Shown: positions 1 to 8,564, numbered from the stretch's first letter. The stretch: 58,005 nucleotides of DNA from an uncultured Eubacteriales bacterium (GCA_900314745.1 OMWK01000012.1:1-58005); one strand, 5' to 3'. Notes: generated by a model not told the origin, from the letters alone. Made by a program: numbers and translations.

Positions 1-120
1 ATTAAACTCAATTCTTACGAATCAACTTAAGGCTCGTTGTTTTAAGTTCTGCATTCTATTCAATTTTCAAGATCCGCGCCTGTCGCTTGAAGTCCTTTTG
101 CAAGTGCTTCTTGCGAAGTG
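1..120 (-). other. Leader of an rRNA operon lying left of the window (partial)
   Basis: Reading leftward from the promoter at 128-156, the transcript would contain at 56-74 a GATCTTGAAAATTGAATAG element. This resembles the boxA-like antitermination/processing element placed before 16S and 23S rRNA in Firmicutes (family knowledge). The segment at 89-123 has two near-copies of AAGCACTTSGCAA, seen on the minus strand. No open reading frame is present. The rRNA itself would start beyond position 1, so this is an inference from leader and promoter. Confidence 0.5.
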
Positions 121-127
121 CTTAGTA

Positions 128-156
128 AGAATACAACGCACCCCCCATATTGTCAA
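128..156 (-). promoter_or_regulatory. Strong sigma-A promoter, probably of an rRNA operon
   Basis: On the minus strand a perfect -35 TTGACA (151-156), a 17-bp spacer (134-150, G-rich) and a -10 TATTCT (128-133) are visible. The run of A/T upstream (160-200 read on the minus strand) could serve as an UP element. It points out of the window toward the leader at 1-120. Confidence 0.75.
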
Positions 157-189
157 GCACATTTTTCACCTTTTTTGAAAATCTTTTAA

Positions 190-221
190 ATATCATCAAA
201 ACATACGTCATCCGTATGTTT
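190..221 (-). terminator. Hairpin terminator whose loop holds the NUDIX stop codon
   Basis: A perfect 9-bp stem (arms 213-221 and 199-207, AAACATACG/CGTATGTTT on the minus strand) closes a 5-nt loop that contains the TGA of the NUDIX gene. It is followed by a T-rich but interrupted tract. The left arm is thus coding sequence. The U-tract is imperfect, so efficiency is uncertain. Confidence 0.45.
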
Positions 222-705
222 CCGAAGACACCAGATCGTTCCCGCTATACTTGAGTTTTAACTCAAATACTCCGGCTCTTTCCTCATCAAACAGAAGTCT
301 GAATATCTCGCGGTCGCCTTCCCATGTAGGGATGCTTTGTATGTCCTTTCGATGTACCCAGGTAAGCACGCCCTCATCGCATGTGCCGGGACAGATCTCC
401 CTTGTCCCTGTGTACTCTCCCTTATATATATACATAACTTCATCGTCACACGAATCGTTGAAGAACGACGCCATGCCCTTAAGGCCGAAGCCCTTTATCT
501 CACGGCTTTCTATTCCCGTCTCTTCATATATCTCGCGCAGGGCACACTCATAAGCCGACTCGCCTTCTTCAAGGTGGCCGCCCACACCGAGATACTTGCC
601 CGCGTTCATGTTGGCGATGTTCTTGGATGTTGCACCCTTCACCATAAACAGTATGTCCTCACCTCTTGTGAGGTAGCAAAGAGTCGTAAGCTTCATGTCA
701 GACAC
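208..705 (-). CDS. NUDIX hydrolase
   Basis: Hydrolyses a nucleoside diphosphate linked to another moiety; the substrate cannot be told, though the fold resembles the 8-oxo-dGTPase (MutT)-like group. The Nudix box GX5EX7REUXEEXGU is complete at residues 43-65 (G43, E49, R57-E58, E61-E62). Length 165 aa is usual. I take the GTG at 705 because a GAGGAAG ribosome site lies 7-9 nt upstream; an ATG at 696 (162 aa) is the alternative. The GTG start overlaps the 3' end of the HD-domain gene by 8 bp, so the two are translationally coupled and probably form a small operon. Confidence 0.88.
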   Translation of the reverse strand: MSDMKLTTLCYLTRGEDILFMVKGATSKNIANMNAGKYLGVGGHLEEGESAYECALREIYEETGIESREIKGFGLKGMASFFNDSCDDEVMYIYKGEYTGTREICPGTCDEGVLTWVHRKDIQSIPTWEGDREIFRLLFDEERAGVFELKLKYSGNDLVSSETYG

Positions 706-1318
706 CGGAATCTTCCTCTGTGACCTTAACGCCGTCAGTAATCACGGCTTTGTCTTCCTTCTTCCCGGGAGCACCAAGGGTGATGCGGCCTCTAAGAAGC
801 TCATAATGAAGATTGACTCTGTAGATAATATAAGAAGAAACATCCATGCCGAATGTCTCACAAAGAGCGCACCACTTGTCTGCGAAGCAAACGAGCCAGC
901 CTTCCCACGAATGCGGGAATATGACCGTCAGCGGAAACATATGATGCTTGATAATGTCCTGCTCAATGGGTGAGATGTGAAAATCCCGCACCGCGTTCTC
1001 ACAGGCTATGGCAGGATGGGTAAAGCCGTGAAGTCCGCGCCTCTTGTCACTCGGCTTATGCCAGTCGTAGAGGAAATAGTCGTGAAGAAGTGCGCCCCTG
1101 ATGAGAGCTTCCCTGTCGACCTTAACCCCGAACATCGCTTCGAGGTTGATTGCAAACAGCAGGCTGAACTTGGCAACTGCGAGAGCATGCTCAAACACGG
1201 ATGTGGTACCGTGCTGCGTGAAAGTCTTCATGCACTGCGCTTCGTCAGACATTATAATGTCGCGGCCCAAGGAAAATACTTCTTTGGCAAGTTTGTATTC
1301 CGTAACTACTTTAGCCAT
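698..1318 (-). CDS. HD-domain phosphohydrolase family protein
   Basis: A 206-aa soluble protein of the HD superfamily, metal-dependent phosphohydrolases. The metal site is suggested by H44 (VFEHALAVAK), the H79-D80 doublet (LLHDYFLYDW) and a later Asp in CFADKWCA. The substrate is unknown. The gene precedes and overlaps the NUDIX gene, suggesting shared nucleotide or signal-molecule housekeeping (inference). No Shine-Dalgarno is visible before the ATG; instead a TATAAA box sits at 1327-1332, only 8 bp upstream, so the mRNA may be leaderless. Confidence 0.82.
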   Translation of the reverse strand: MAKVVTEYKLAKEVFSLGRDIIMSDEAQCMKTFTQHGTTSVFEHALAVAKFSLLFAINLEAMFGVKVDREALIRGALLHDYFLYDWHKPSDKRRGLHGFTHPAIACENAVRDFHISPIEQDIIKHHMFPLTVIFPHSWEGWLVCFADKWCALCETFGMDVSSYIIYRVNLHYELLRGRITLGAPGKKEDKAVITDGVKVTEEDSGV

Positions 1319-1326
1319 GAGTCCAT

Positions 1327-1355
1327 TTTATAACGAATCTGACAAAATACAATTA
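1327..1355 (-). promoter_or_regulatory. Candidate promoter of the HD-NUDIX pair (leaderless)
   Basis: On the minus strand TATAAA (1327-1332) lies 8 bp before the ATG at 1318, putting the expected transcription start at or next to the start codon. The -35 region is weak (TAATTG-like at 17 bp). Confidence 0.4.
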
Positions 1356-1385
1356 AATGTGATATATATGGTTCCTAACAGATAA

Positions 1386-1391
1386 TATAAA
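1386..1391 (+). promoter_or_regulatory. Candidate -10 box of the MATE gene (leaderless)
   Basis: TATAAA at 1386-1391 is 7 bp before the ATG at 1399. The preceding 20 bases hold no Shine-Dalgarno. No convincing -35 is seen, so support comes mainly from the same layout at 1318 and 22197. Confidence 0.3.
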
Positions 1392-1398
1392 TATAGAT

Positions 1399-2772
1399 AT
1401 GGCATCAAACCGCGCGACAACAGATCTTACCAGAGGTAATCCGCTCAAGATGACGGTGCTTTTTGCCATACCGATCTTCTTAAGCAACATACTTCAGCAG
1501 TTATATAATTTCACGGATATCGCGATCATCGGACACTCCTTAGGAGATGATGCCCTGACCGCCATAGGATCCGTCTCCACGATCTACGGCTTCTTCAACT
1601 CCCTGATGTTCGGAATGAGCAGCGGATTTGCCGTCGTCATCTCGAGATTCTTCGGAAGCAAGGATCAGAAGGCCCTGAAGAAGGCAATCGCGAATACGCT
1701 CTTCATCGCTTTGATCTGGGCGATCGTCGTGCCCCTCGCAGGCTTCCTGTCACTGAAGCCCCTGATGCGGGTTCTTCATACACCCGAAGACATTTTCGAC
1801 ATGGCTTTTAGTTACGCTTCAGTCGTAATCGTCCTTCTCGGGTTCATGTTCACCTACAACGTGCTCCGCGGAATACTTCAGGCCATAGGCAATTCCAAGG
1901 CGCCGCTGTTCTTCCTGATGATATCGGTAAGCACAAACATCGTTCTCGATCTTCTGTTCGTAAGGACATTCGGCCTCGGACTTCCGGGAGCGGCATATGC
2001 GACCGCGATCGCGCAGGTCATATCTTCACTTCTGACGCTGTTTTACATTCTGCGCAAGGTTCCCGAGGTCCATATCGGCAAAGAGGACTTCGTTCTCGAT
2101 AAGAACCTTCTCATCGATATCTTCACTTCGGGCATCGCCTTCGCGCTGATGTTCACCGTTGTTAATCTCGGCTCCATGATACTTCAGGGGGCGATCAACG
2201 ACCTCGGCAAGACAACTATAGCCGCACACACGGTTGCCCGTAAGATCTCGGAGCTTTGCATGATGACTCTGTCCACACTTGCAAACGCGATGGCAACTTT
2301 CGCAGGCCAAAATCACGGTGCCGGAAGATACGACAGGATCAAACAGGGCTTAAGGAGCGTGCTTTTCTGCGGATTCGGCATAGCTACCTTCCTTATATTT
2401 ATGGTCTATACAATCGGAGAGAAACTCGTAATCCTTCTTTCAGGTTCATCTACTAAGGAGCTGATCGACACCGCTGTTTTCTATCTGCGTTTTGACCTTC
2501 CGTTCTACTTCGTTCTCGCGGTACTTCTTATCACGAGGACGACGCTTCAGGGTATGGGAGCAAAATTCGTTCCGATCATCGCGAGCCTGATGGAGCTTAT
2601 CCTTAAGATAATCACGGCGCGTTTCCTCGCAGTGAGACTCGGTTATCTTGGCATAGCAATGTGCGAGCCCATCACATGGATTGCGGGCGCGATATTCATA
2701 ATCACCGTATTCGTATTGAGAATTAAGAAATCCGAATCAAACGTGGCAGATAAGAACCTTCATCGTGCCTGA
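1399..2772 (+). CDS. MATE-family multidrug/toxin efflux transporter
   Basis: A 457-aa polytopic membrane protein with the typical two-lobed MATE layout of about 12 helices. The N-terminal LTRGNPLKMTVLFAIPIFLS and the following NFTDIAIIG segment are characteristic. Members couple export of cationic drugs or metabolites to Na+ or H+. It is transcribed away from the HD gene and ends convergently with the ManC/ManA fusion gene, the two coding regions overlapping tail-to-tail by 36 bp. It resembles NorM/DinF-type exporters rather than Wzx polysaccharide flippases, although both belong to the MOP superfamily, so a role in lipid-linked glycan export is possible but not supported by sequence. Confidence 0.9.
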   Translation: MASNRATTDLTRGNPLKMTVLFAIPIFLSNILQQLYNFTDIAIIGHSLGDDALTAIGSVSTIYGFFNSLMFGMSSGFAVVISRFFGSKDQKALKKAIANTLFIALIWAIVVPLAGFLSLKPLMRVLHTPEDIFDMAFSYASVVIVLLGFMFTYNVLRGILQAIGNSKAPLFFLMISVSTNIVLDLLFVRTFGLGLPGAAYATAIAQVISSLLTLFYILRKVPEVHIGKEDFVLDKNLLIDIFTSGIAFALMFTVVNLGSMILQGAINDLGKTTIAAHTVARKISELCMMTLSTLANAMATFAGQNHGAGRYDRIKQGLRSVLFCGFGIATFLIFMVYTIGEKLVILLSGSSTKELIDTAVFYLRFDLPFYFVLAVLLITRTTLQGMGAKFVPIIASLMELILKIITARFLAVRLGYLGIAMCEPITWIAGAIFIITVFVLRIKKSESNVADKNLHRA

Positions 2773-5046
2773 CATATCGATGGGATCCTTGGAAGCCGGA
2801 AGGAATACAGATTCTCCCTTACGAATGCTGACAGTCTGATCCGCACAGCTTATAGTACCCTCGCCTTCGAGGCAGACCGCTGCATCGAACTTGCTGTCGT
2901 CCGCAGGCACCGTAACAGTTCCGTCCACATCGTATATCAAAGCCTCAAAGTACTTGCACCTGCAGATGAGATTGCCCTCACCCTCAAGGCTCTGCGGTTC
3001 ATACTTCCTGTAGTCGGCAACCTCGAGCGCCTTATCAAGATGAAGCTCTCTTCTGTTGCCGTATCTGTCCACACGGTCGTAATCGTAAAGTCTGTAAGTG
3101 CAGTTGCTCGACTGCTGTACTTCGCATATGAGGTTCCCCGCTCCGATAGCGTGCACCGTTCCCGAAGGAATAAAGAATGTATCGCCCTTCTTCGTGGGAA
3201 CGAAGTTAAGAAGATCAGTTATCGTTCCGTCCTTAACGGCGGCCTCGACCTCTTCCCTCGTAACGTCCCTTCGAAATCCCACGTAAAGGCCTGCGCCGGG
3301 CTTGGAATCCAGCACATACCACATCTCGTTCTTGCCATAGGAATTCTCATTCGATAAAGCGTAATCATCATCGGGATGAACCTGTACAGACAGATCCGTC
3401 TCGGCATCTATGAGCTTCACGAGAAGCGGGAAGGACCGTAGCGATGCGCACTTCCATCCAAGTGATGCCTTGCCGACAGTCTCGATGTACTTGCCAAGGT
3501 AAGCTCCCGCGTGTCTTCCGTTTTGCACACGGCACTGACCGTCGGGATGGGCGGATAATACCCACGCTTCCGCGACCCTGTCCATGTCGGTCCTGATACC
3601 GTATTCGTTCTTAAGCCTGCTGCCGCCCCAGATGTACTCCTTAAGCGCAGGCGAGAGCTTAAGTATCGCCTCGGCCTTAACGCCCAAATCGAGCTCTCCG
3701 ATATCCGAAGCGCTTCTTGCACGTCTGTCATCGACGAGAATGTCATCGCCGTAAGCCACATCCATGAACTCAAGGACAGTGTCACCGACATTCGATATCT
3801 GATGTCTTACAAAGGGCCTGACCTCGATGTTTCCGCAGCCGTCATATACGGTGCTTACGGAATCGAGTGTAACTCTCGCCCTGCCGCTTACGATTATCCA
3901 GTTCTCCGTTCTCGTCTCATGCGAGTGTTCATATATGGTCTTGCCGGGGCTTACGAATATGTGTCTCGCGTAGTGCCTCTGGGACTTCTCGAGTTCGACA
4001 TAATATCCCCACTGCCTGTAGTGAGTGTTGCTGCCGTTAATGTACTTATCTATCTTGTGGGTTCCGGTCCTGTCATTAACAAGAAGATTCTTAAGATCAT
4101 CCTCGCTGCTTCGTCCCCTCGCGCCGACAAAGACTGCGTCATCCGTGTTGACTATGACCGCGTCCCTGATGCCGCTCACTACGACAGCCTGCGTATCAGA
4201 CTTGTTAACTATGAACGAATCCTCGCAGTTGAGTGCAACCGCGGGGCCCTTGTTCCCGTAAGAGAACTTCTCGAGATCTTCAATAGAAGTAAGCTCGTTC
4301 CATTCGAAGTCAGCCTTCACCATGGCGATGTTGCCGGTATGTTCCAGCACCTGCCTTTCGACGGAGACCCTCTTTATGAGGCCGAGTGCGTCCTCACCGA
4401 ACTCGATGTCGCCTCCGGTTTCCTTCCTCATCGAAAAGGCTTTGGCGCAGGACTTGTATATGTCGGAGTCGATCTTGCGAAGCTCGTTGAGATAATCTCC
4501 CGCGCGCACCATGAGCATGCCGAGATTTCTGTAGAAAGGTGCCTTGATGACGGACAGGTCCTCGGGCTTCTCCTTGAACCTTACCGGGTCACCGTATATG
4601 TATCCGTAGCGGCGGTTGATCTCTTCCTCTTCCTTGCCGAAGACCACGAGCCTGCCCTCAGCCGCCATGGACTTGGCGCTCAGGATGGCATCGGCGTAAC
4701 CCGAGGAAGCGTCGATCATGACATCGGAAGGAACGATAAGAACAAATTCCGAAGGCTGCAGGGACATAAGAGCCAGCGTTACCGAAGCCGTCGTCCTTCT
4801 CGGAACGTCCTCGAAGATCAGGCGGTATGCGAGCCCCTGGAAAGCCTTGAGCTGATTGTCGATGATGAATCTGTGCTCAGCGCCCGCGACGATGATGAAC
4901 TCGTCGCAATACGGCATATTGCGTGCAATAGTATCCTGAAATACGGAATGATACTGTGTAAGTTCGATGAACTGCTTTGGGTAATCGCGCCTGGAAAGAG
5001 GCCATAATCTCTCTCCCAAACCACCCGCAAGGATCAGACACTTCAC
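2737..5046 (-). CDS. Mannose-1-P guanylyltransferase / type II PMI cupin / type I phosphomannose isomerase fusion
   Basis: A 769-aa soluble fusion for GDP-mannose supply. Residues 1-330 form a nucleotidyltransferase starting GGLGERLWPLSR with PKQF and FKEKP. About 345-440 is a cupin like the C-terminal PMI part of ManC (EHSHETRTENW). Residues 458-769 are a Firmicutes-type ManA with zinc-site QVHPDD (555-560) and a conserved GTVHAIGAG (His 632). Odd points: the transferase has RRTTAS where the family has RNTAPA, PSDV for PADH, and WNELT for WSDVG, so its activity or specificity may be altered. Two isomerase domains in one chain is unusual. Its start overlaps the upstream GT2 gene by 4 bp; it is the last gene of the operon. 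Phosphomannomutase and GDP-mannose dehydratase are not in the window. Confidence 0.85.
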   Translation of the reverse strand: MKCLILAGGLGERLWPLSRRDYPKQFIELTQYHSVFQDTIARNMPYCDEFIIVAGAEHRFIIDNQLKAFQGLAYRLIFEDVPRRTTASVTLALMSLQPSEFVLIVPSDVMIDASSGYADAILSAKSMAAEGRLVVFGKEEEEINRRYGYIYGDPVRFKEKPEDLSVIKAPFYRNLGMLMVRAGDYLNELRKIDSDIYKSCAKAFSMRKETGGDIEFGEDALGLIKRVSVERQVLEHTGNIAMVKADFEWNELTSIEDLEKFSYGNKGPAVALNCEDSFIVNKSDTQAVVVSGIRDAVIVNTDDAVFVGARGRSSEDDLKNLLVNDRTGTHKIDKYINGSNTHYRQWGYYVELEKSQRHYARHIFVSPGKTIYEHSHETRTENWIIVSGRARVTLDSVSTVYDGCGNIEVRPFVRHQISNVGDTVLEFMDVAYGDDILVDDRRARSASDIGELDLGVKAEAILKLSPALKEYIWGGSRLKNEYGIRTDMDRVAEAWVLSAHPDGQCRVQNGRHAGAYLGKYIETVGKASLGWKCASLRSFPLLVKLIDAETDLSVQVHPDDDYALSNENSYGKNEMWYVLDSKPGAGLYVGFRRDVTREEVEAAVKDGTITDLLNFVPTKKGDTFFIPSGTVHAIGAGNLICEVQQSSNCTYRLYDYDRVDRYGNRRELHLDKALEVADYRKYEPQSLEGEGNLICRCKYFEALIYDVDGTVTVPADDSKFDAAVCLEGEGTISCADQTVSIRKGESVFLPASKDPIDMSGTMKVLICHV

Positions 5047-5771
5047 TTAAAATAGCTCCTTCGTATCTTAAGATTCCACCAGATACCTATCGTGTCAGAA
5101 AACATTCTGAAGATATCCTTAATCTTAATTCTACCAAAAGACTCGTCTCTTTTGAAAACTATCCGCACAGGCATCTCTTCAATCTTAGCGCCTTCGTGAA
5201 AACAGAGCGCGAGGACTTCGATGTCGAACGCATAACCTTCAACGCGAAGCAGCGGTGCAACCTTCTTGATGATGGACGACTTATAAAGCTTGATGCCTGT
5301 CTGTGTATCCTTAGTGCTCATGCCGAAGAGTATCTTAAGGATCACGTAATAACCCCAGGACACAAATCTTCGAAGCGGCGGGTAATCGAGTTCCGACTTC
5401 CTATGCATCTTGGAACCGATGACGACATCGCAGCCGGACTCATCCATGCGTTCAAGATACTTAATGAGATGATCGGGAGATATGTCGAGGTCGGCATCTA
5501 TGAAGCCGGTTACTTCACCGGAAGCCATCCCGACGCCGTGCTTAATAGCGCCGCCCTTGCCCCTGTTCACCTCATATCCCGCGTATTTGATCTCACCGTA
5601 AATACCGGAAGCCGCAAGTATCTCTTCCCTTGTGTTGTCGGAGCTTCCGTCATCTACCGCGAGGATCTCATAGGAATCAACCTTGCCTTCCAGGGCATTG
5701 CGGATCTCAATAAGGTTTTGCCTTATCACTGCGCCTTCGTTATATGCGGGGACGATTACGGAGAACTTCAT
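5043..5771 (-). CDS. GT2 glycosyltransferase, polyprenyl-phosphate sugar synthase type
   Basis: A 242-aa GT-A enzyme like dolichyl-phosphate glucose/mannose synthases. Visible are IVPAYNEG at the N terminus, VDDGSSDNT, the nucleotide/metal DADLD, and the KDTQTGIKLY segment typical of this subfamily. It lacks C-terminal membrane helices. It likely loads a hexose onto undecaprenyl phosphate at the inner membrane face to give a donor for outside reactions (family knowledge). The start codon directly abuts the stop of the preceding YidC-phosphotransferase gene, implying coupled expression and perhaps a donor/acceptor relationship with those proteins or with the GT-C-like proteins elsewhere in the locus. 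Confidence 0.87.
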   Translation of the reverse strand: MKFSVIVPAYNEGAVIRQNLIEIRNALEGKVDSYEILAVDDGSSDNTREEILAASGIYGEIKYAGYEVNRGKGGAIKHGVGMASGEVTGFIDADLDISPDHLIKYLERMDESGCDVVIGSKMHRKSELDYPPLRRFVSWGYYVILKILFGMSTKDTQTGIKLYKSSIIKKVAPLLRVEGYAFDIEVLALCFHEGAKIEEMPVRIVFKRDESFGRIKIKDIFRMFSDTIGIWWNLKIRRSYFK

Positions 5772-8564
5772 TTATGACACCCCGAGATAAGTCCATGCTT
5801 CCGGATCAAAGACTTCATCACCGTCGAAGGCATACCAGTCATCAACAACAAAACGGTACGCATCGGCACCCGCTTCGGTATCGGAAGTAACATTACTGTC
5901 GTTCGAATCATATACACAAACCGGCATTCCATAATCCGTATGATACATCAAAGCATTGCCGGTAAACGGATTGACGGGATTATCGATGATTCCCTGTGTC
6001 GCGATGTAGGGCACATCAGCATTTATCATAAGGTCGCTACATGTGGTAAAGCCCGTGGAACCGAAATCCTTGATCATGAGGACGGGGTTATAGGCCTCTA
6101 TGCCGACGCGGTTAAGCGTAGTCTGACTTCCGAACATGGCGACATCGACATTCATCGTGCCGTGGTCTGCAACTATGATTATCCTTGTGTTATCCCACAC
6201 ACCTTGCTCTCTTAAGTAATCAAAATATCTTCCGAGCAGCATGTAAGTTGCGACGTTGCATTCATAATGACGCATGCAGTTGTAATCGTTCATCTGCAGC
6301 GTGTATCCGTTTATCGGCGTGCTGAATCTGTCAGAATGAGAAGCGTCGTACTCCGTATTATCCACGTACTGTGAAGGCTCATACGAGGGCTCGGACAGAA
6401 GCATCGTCGTGTGGGGAGTCTCATTATCTATGTACATGAACGTATCCTCATCTCCGTCGATGATCTGCGTGATGTCCGCGAAGTTATAAAGCACTGAATA
6501 CGCATTCATGAAGCCCTCATTGACACCCGTTGATGTCGACGGACCGTAGCCTATCTGAGGTATGGTGAACTGACCTTCCTCGGTAATGCCGACATCGGTC
6601 ATATTGTAGTTGCCCTGATTATAGATGGTGCTCTGAACAAGCAGAGGGCTTACCTTAAGAAGGGAGTAGCAGAAGAAATTCCTCTCCCACAAAAGCTCCT
6701 TGTCTCCGTTAAAGTCAAGCGCATCCGATCCGACATTACCCTCTGTAATGTAAGCATTGATGTTGTCGTATCCGAGTGCATCGAAGACGGTAAGATCCGG
6801 AGGAGACATGTATCCCGCATAAGGCGGATCGCACAAAGTTACGTCAAATCCCTCCTGCGCGAAGAGAACCGGCATCACTTCAAGAGCCTCGTTCTGACTC
6901 TGCACAAGAGTTGTTCCCTCATCACCGCATATAACTCCGGGTGTGTAATCATACCCTCCGAAAAGCGCCGGTGCGGCATGCTTCGTATGTGTTCCGAATG
7001 AAAGTGTATTGGGATAGTAAGTAAATCCGTCAAACTGTTCCGCAAGTTCAGGGATCTCATTGAAGATTACAGGTACCAGGAAGCCGGGCGCCCTGTCCAT
7101 CATGAGGACCATGACATTCCTTCCTTCTGTCGACAGAGGAATCGAAGGAATCTCCATGAGAATCCTGTCCTTATTCTGCTCGTAAGTCTTTCTTATGACA
7201 TTCATGTTGAGAATACTCATGACAGCACATACGGCGACAAGTATCACGGCCAGCCCTTCCGCAAGTTTACGCGCCTTGCACATGAGAAGGATAAACACGG
7301 AAATGGCCACGATAACAACAGCAGCATTGACTGCCTTCTGGATGAAGGTGTAACTGAAGACCGTATCGAACATCAGATTATTGGAGATGGTTCCGAGGTC
7401 AGTTCCGAAGAACAGATACGTAACCAGAGCCGCGGGGCAAAGAGCCCACCAGATGCTGCTTATGATGACTCTTCCCTTCTTGCCTGCAAGATAGAAGAAC
7501 ACACTTCCCCAAACGATGAAGAAACCTGCGGCAATAAGACCCGCATGTATAACATATGTGTTGGGGGATCTGACATCGGAGTAGTTTATGAACTCTGTCG
7601 GTGAGGATCTTATGACCGAAGAAGGGATCAGAAGTCCCGTAAGAAGCGACAGGAATATTCCGCTTAAGATGAATATGTTTCTGTTTGCACCGGTGTAGAC
7701 CAGCTTATCGCCAAGCTTACCTGCTGCCGAAGGTCTCTTGCCTCTGATGATAAGGATGACCAGGGGAATAATGAGAAGAAGGCCTGCCAGAGTAAGCTTC
7801 AGCTGTCTTCCGGGATACGGCGCATCGTATATCGTATTTACGAATAGAACAAGAACGGCACCTGCACCCGCAGCAACACAGGCAAGTGCAAATCCCGGTC
7901 TTTTGAATCTGTAGAATACATTCTTAAGCATCGAGAACACGTTATTAAGTGTCCAGTAGAATGCGAGACCCGAAGGCGAATTATAAAGGAGCACAAGGAA
8001 TACAAGCGCCATTCCGTAAAGCTGGACTTTACTCTTCAAAGGCATTCCCTTCGTGTAGATATATCCCGATATGAAGTTTATAAGTGTCATCAGGATAGGA
8101 AGTATGTTGATGCCGAATCCGAAGAGAACGAACATCTGATCGGGGGCTCCGAGATCAGCTATCGGACCGAAGGACACACCCCTAAGGAGCTTAAGATTAG
8201 ACAGGAATCTGTAGGCCGCCATGAAGAACGGGATCTGAAGCAAAAGCGATACCGATCCTCTCAGAACATAAAGCGGTGAATAATTATTCTGTGCGTAGTA
8301 GGTGTTGAGCATCATCATTCGCTCATCGCCCTTAAATGTCTTCTTTATGTGTGCAATGCCGTCAGCAAGTGCAGCCTCAAGATCGCGCTCTTCCCTTTGA
8401 ACCTCATCAGCTCTTTTATAAAGAGGAAGAACAAGGAAGTTTACCGCGAGGCTCAGGATGATTATCGCAAGGCCCGGATGTCCTACTACCCTGTTCGCAA
8501 CGGAAAAGACCACTTCAAAAAAGAGTTCGAGCGGATATATAAACAATGTATACAGTGCACTCAT
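5772..8564 (-). CDS. YidC/Oxa1-like domain fused to extracellular phosphotransferase (copy 1, promoter-distal)
   Basis: A 930-aa membrane protein. Residues 1-225 match YidC/Oxa1: GLAIIILSLAVNFLVLPLY helix (31-49), a charged cytoplasmic hairpin (50-100), ILPILM (154-159) and the SPSGLAFYW signature (196-204). The groove arginine of insertases is replaced by N42. Residues 225-460 hold about eight more hydrophobic segments. Residues 475-930 form an alkaline-phosphatase-superfamily domain with D490 (MMDRAPG), nucleophile candidate T527 (GTHTKHAAPALFGG), H718 and D800-H801 (ADHG), an arrangement like phosphoethanolamine (EptA/MCR) and glycerophosphate (LtaS) transferases. I infer transfer of a phospholipid-derived headgroup outside the cell; substrate unknown. 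It overlaps copy 2 by 4 bp. Confidence 0.85.
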   Translation of the reverse strand: MSALYTLFIYPLELFFEVVFSVANRVVGHPGLAIIILSLAVNFLVLPLYKRADEVQREERDLEAALADGIAHIKKTFKGDERMMMLNTYYAQNNYSPLYVLRGSVSLLLQIPFFMAAYRFLSNLKLLRGVSFGPIADLGAPDQMFVLFGFGINILPILMTLINFISGYIYTKGMPLKSKVQLYGMALVFLVLLYNSPSGLAFYWTLNNVFSMLKNVFYRFKRPGFALACVAAGAGAVLVLFVNTIYDAPYPGRQLKLTLAGLLLIIPLVILIIRGKRPSAAGKLGDKLVYTGANRNIFILSGIFLSLLTGLLIPSSVIRSSPTEFINYSDVRSPNTYVIHAGLIAAGFFIVWGSVFFYLAGKKGRVIISSIWWALCPAALVTYLFFGTDLGTISNNLMFDTVFSYTFIQKAVNAAVVIVAISVFILLMCKARKLAEGLAVILVAVCAVMSILNMNVIRKTYEQNKDRILMEIPSIPLSTEGRNVMVLMMDRAPGFLVPVIFNEIPELAEQFDGFTYYPNTLSFGTHTKHAAPALFGGYDYTPGVICGDEGTTLVQSQNEALEVMPVLFAQEGFDVTLCDPPYAGYMSPPDLTVFDALGYDNINAYITEGNVGSDALDFNGDKELLWERNFFCYSLLKVSPLLVQSTIYNQGNYNMTDVGITEEGQFTIPQIGYGPSTSTGVNEGFMNAYSVLYNFADITQIIDGDEDTFMYIDNETPHTTMLLSEPSYEPSQYVDNTEYDASHSDRFSTPINGYTLQMNDYNCMRHYECNVATYMLLGRYFDYLREQGVWDNTRIIIVADHGTMNVDVAMFGSQTTLNRVGIEAYNPVLMIKDFGSTGFTTCSDLMINADVPYIATQGIIDNPVNPFTGNALMYHTDYGMPVCVYDSNDSNVTSDTEAGADAYRFVVDDWYAFDGDEVFDPEAWTYLGVS

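Noticed and set aside
1399..2772. MATE protein as the missing Wzx flippase
   Set aside because: Sequence features fit drug/metabolite MATE exporters, it is on the opposite strand and has its own promoter; kept only as a remote possibility.
3802..5007. 401-codon open frame on the plus strand
   Set aside because: It lies wholly antisense to the well-supported ManC/ManA gene, has no recognisable domain, and is explained by codon bias leaving the opposite strand open.
4977..5777. 266-codon open frame on the plus strand
   Set aside because: Antisense to the GT2 gene at 5043-5771, which has intact motifs.
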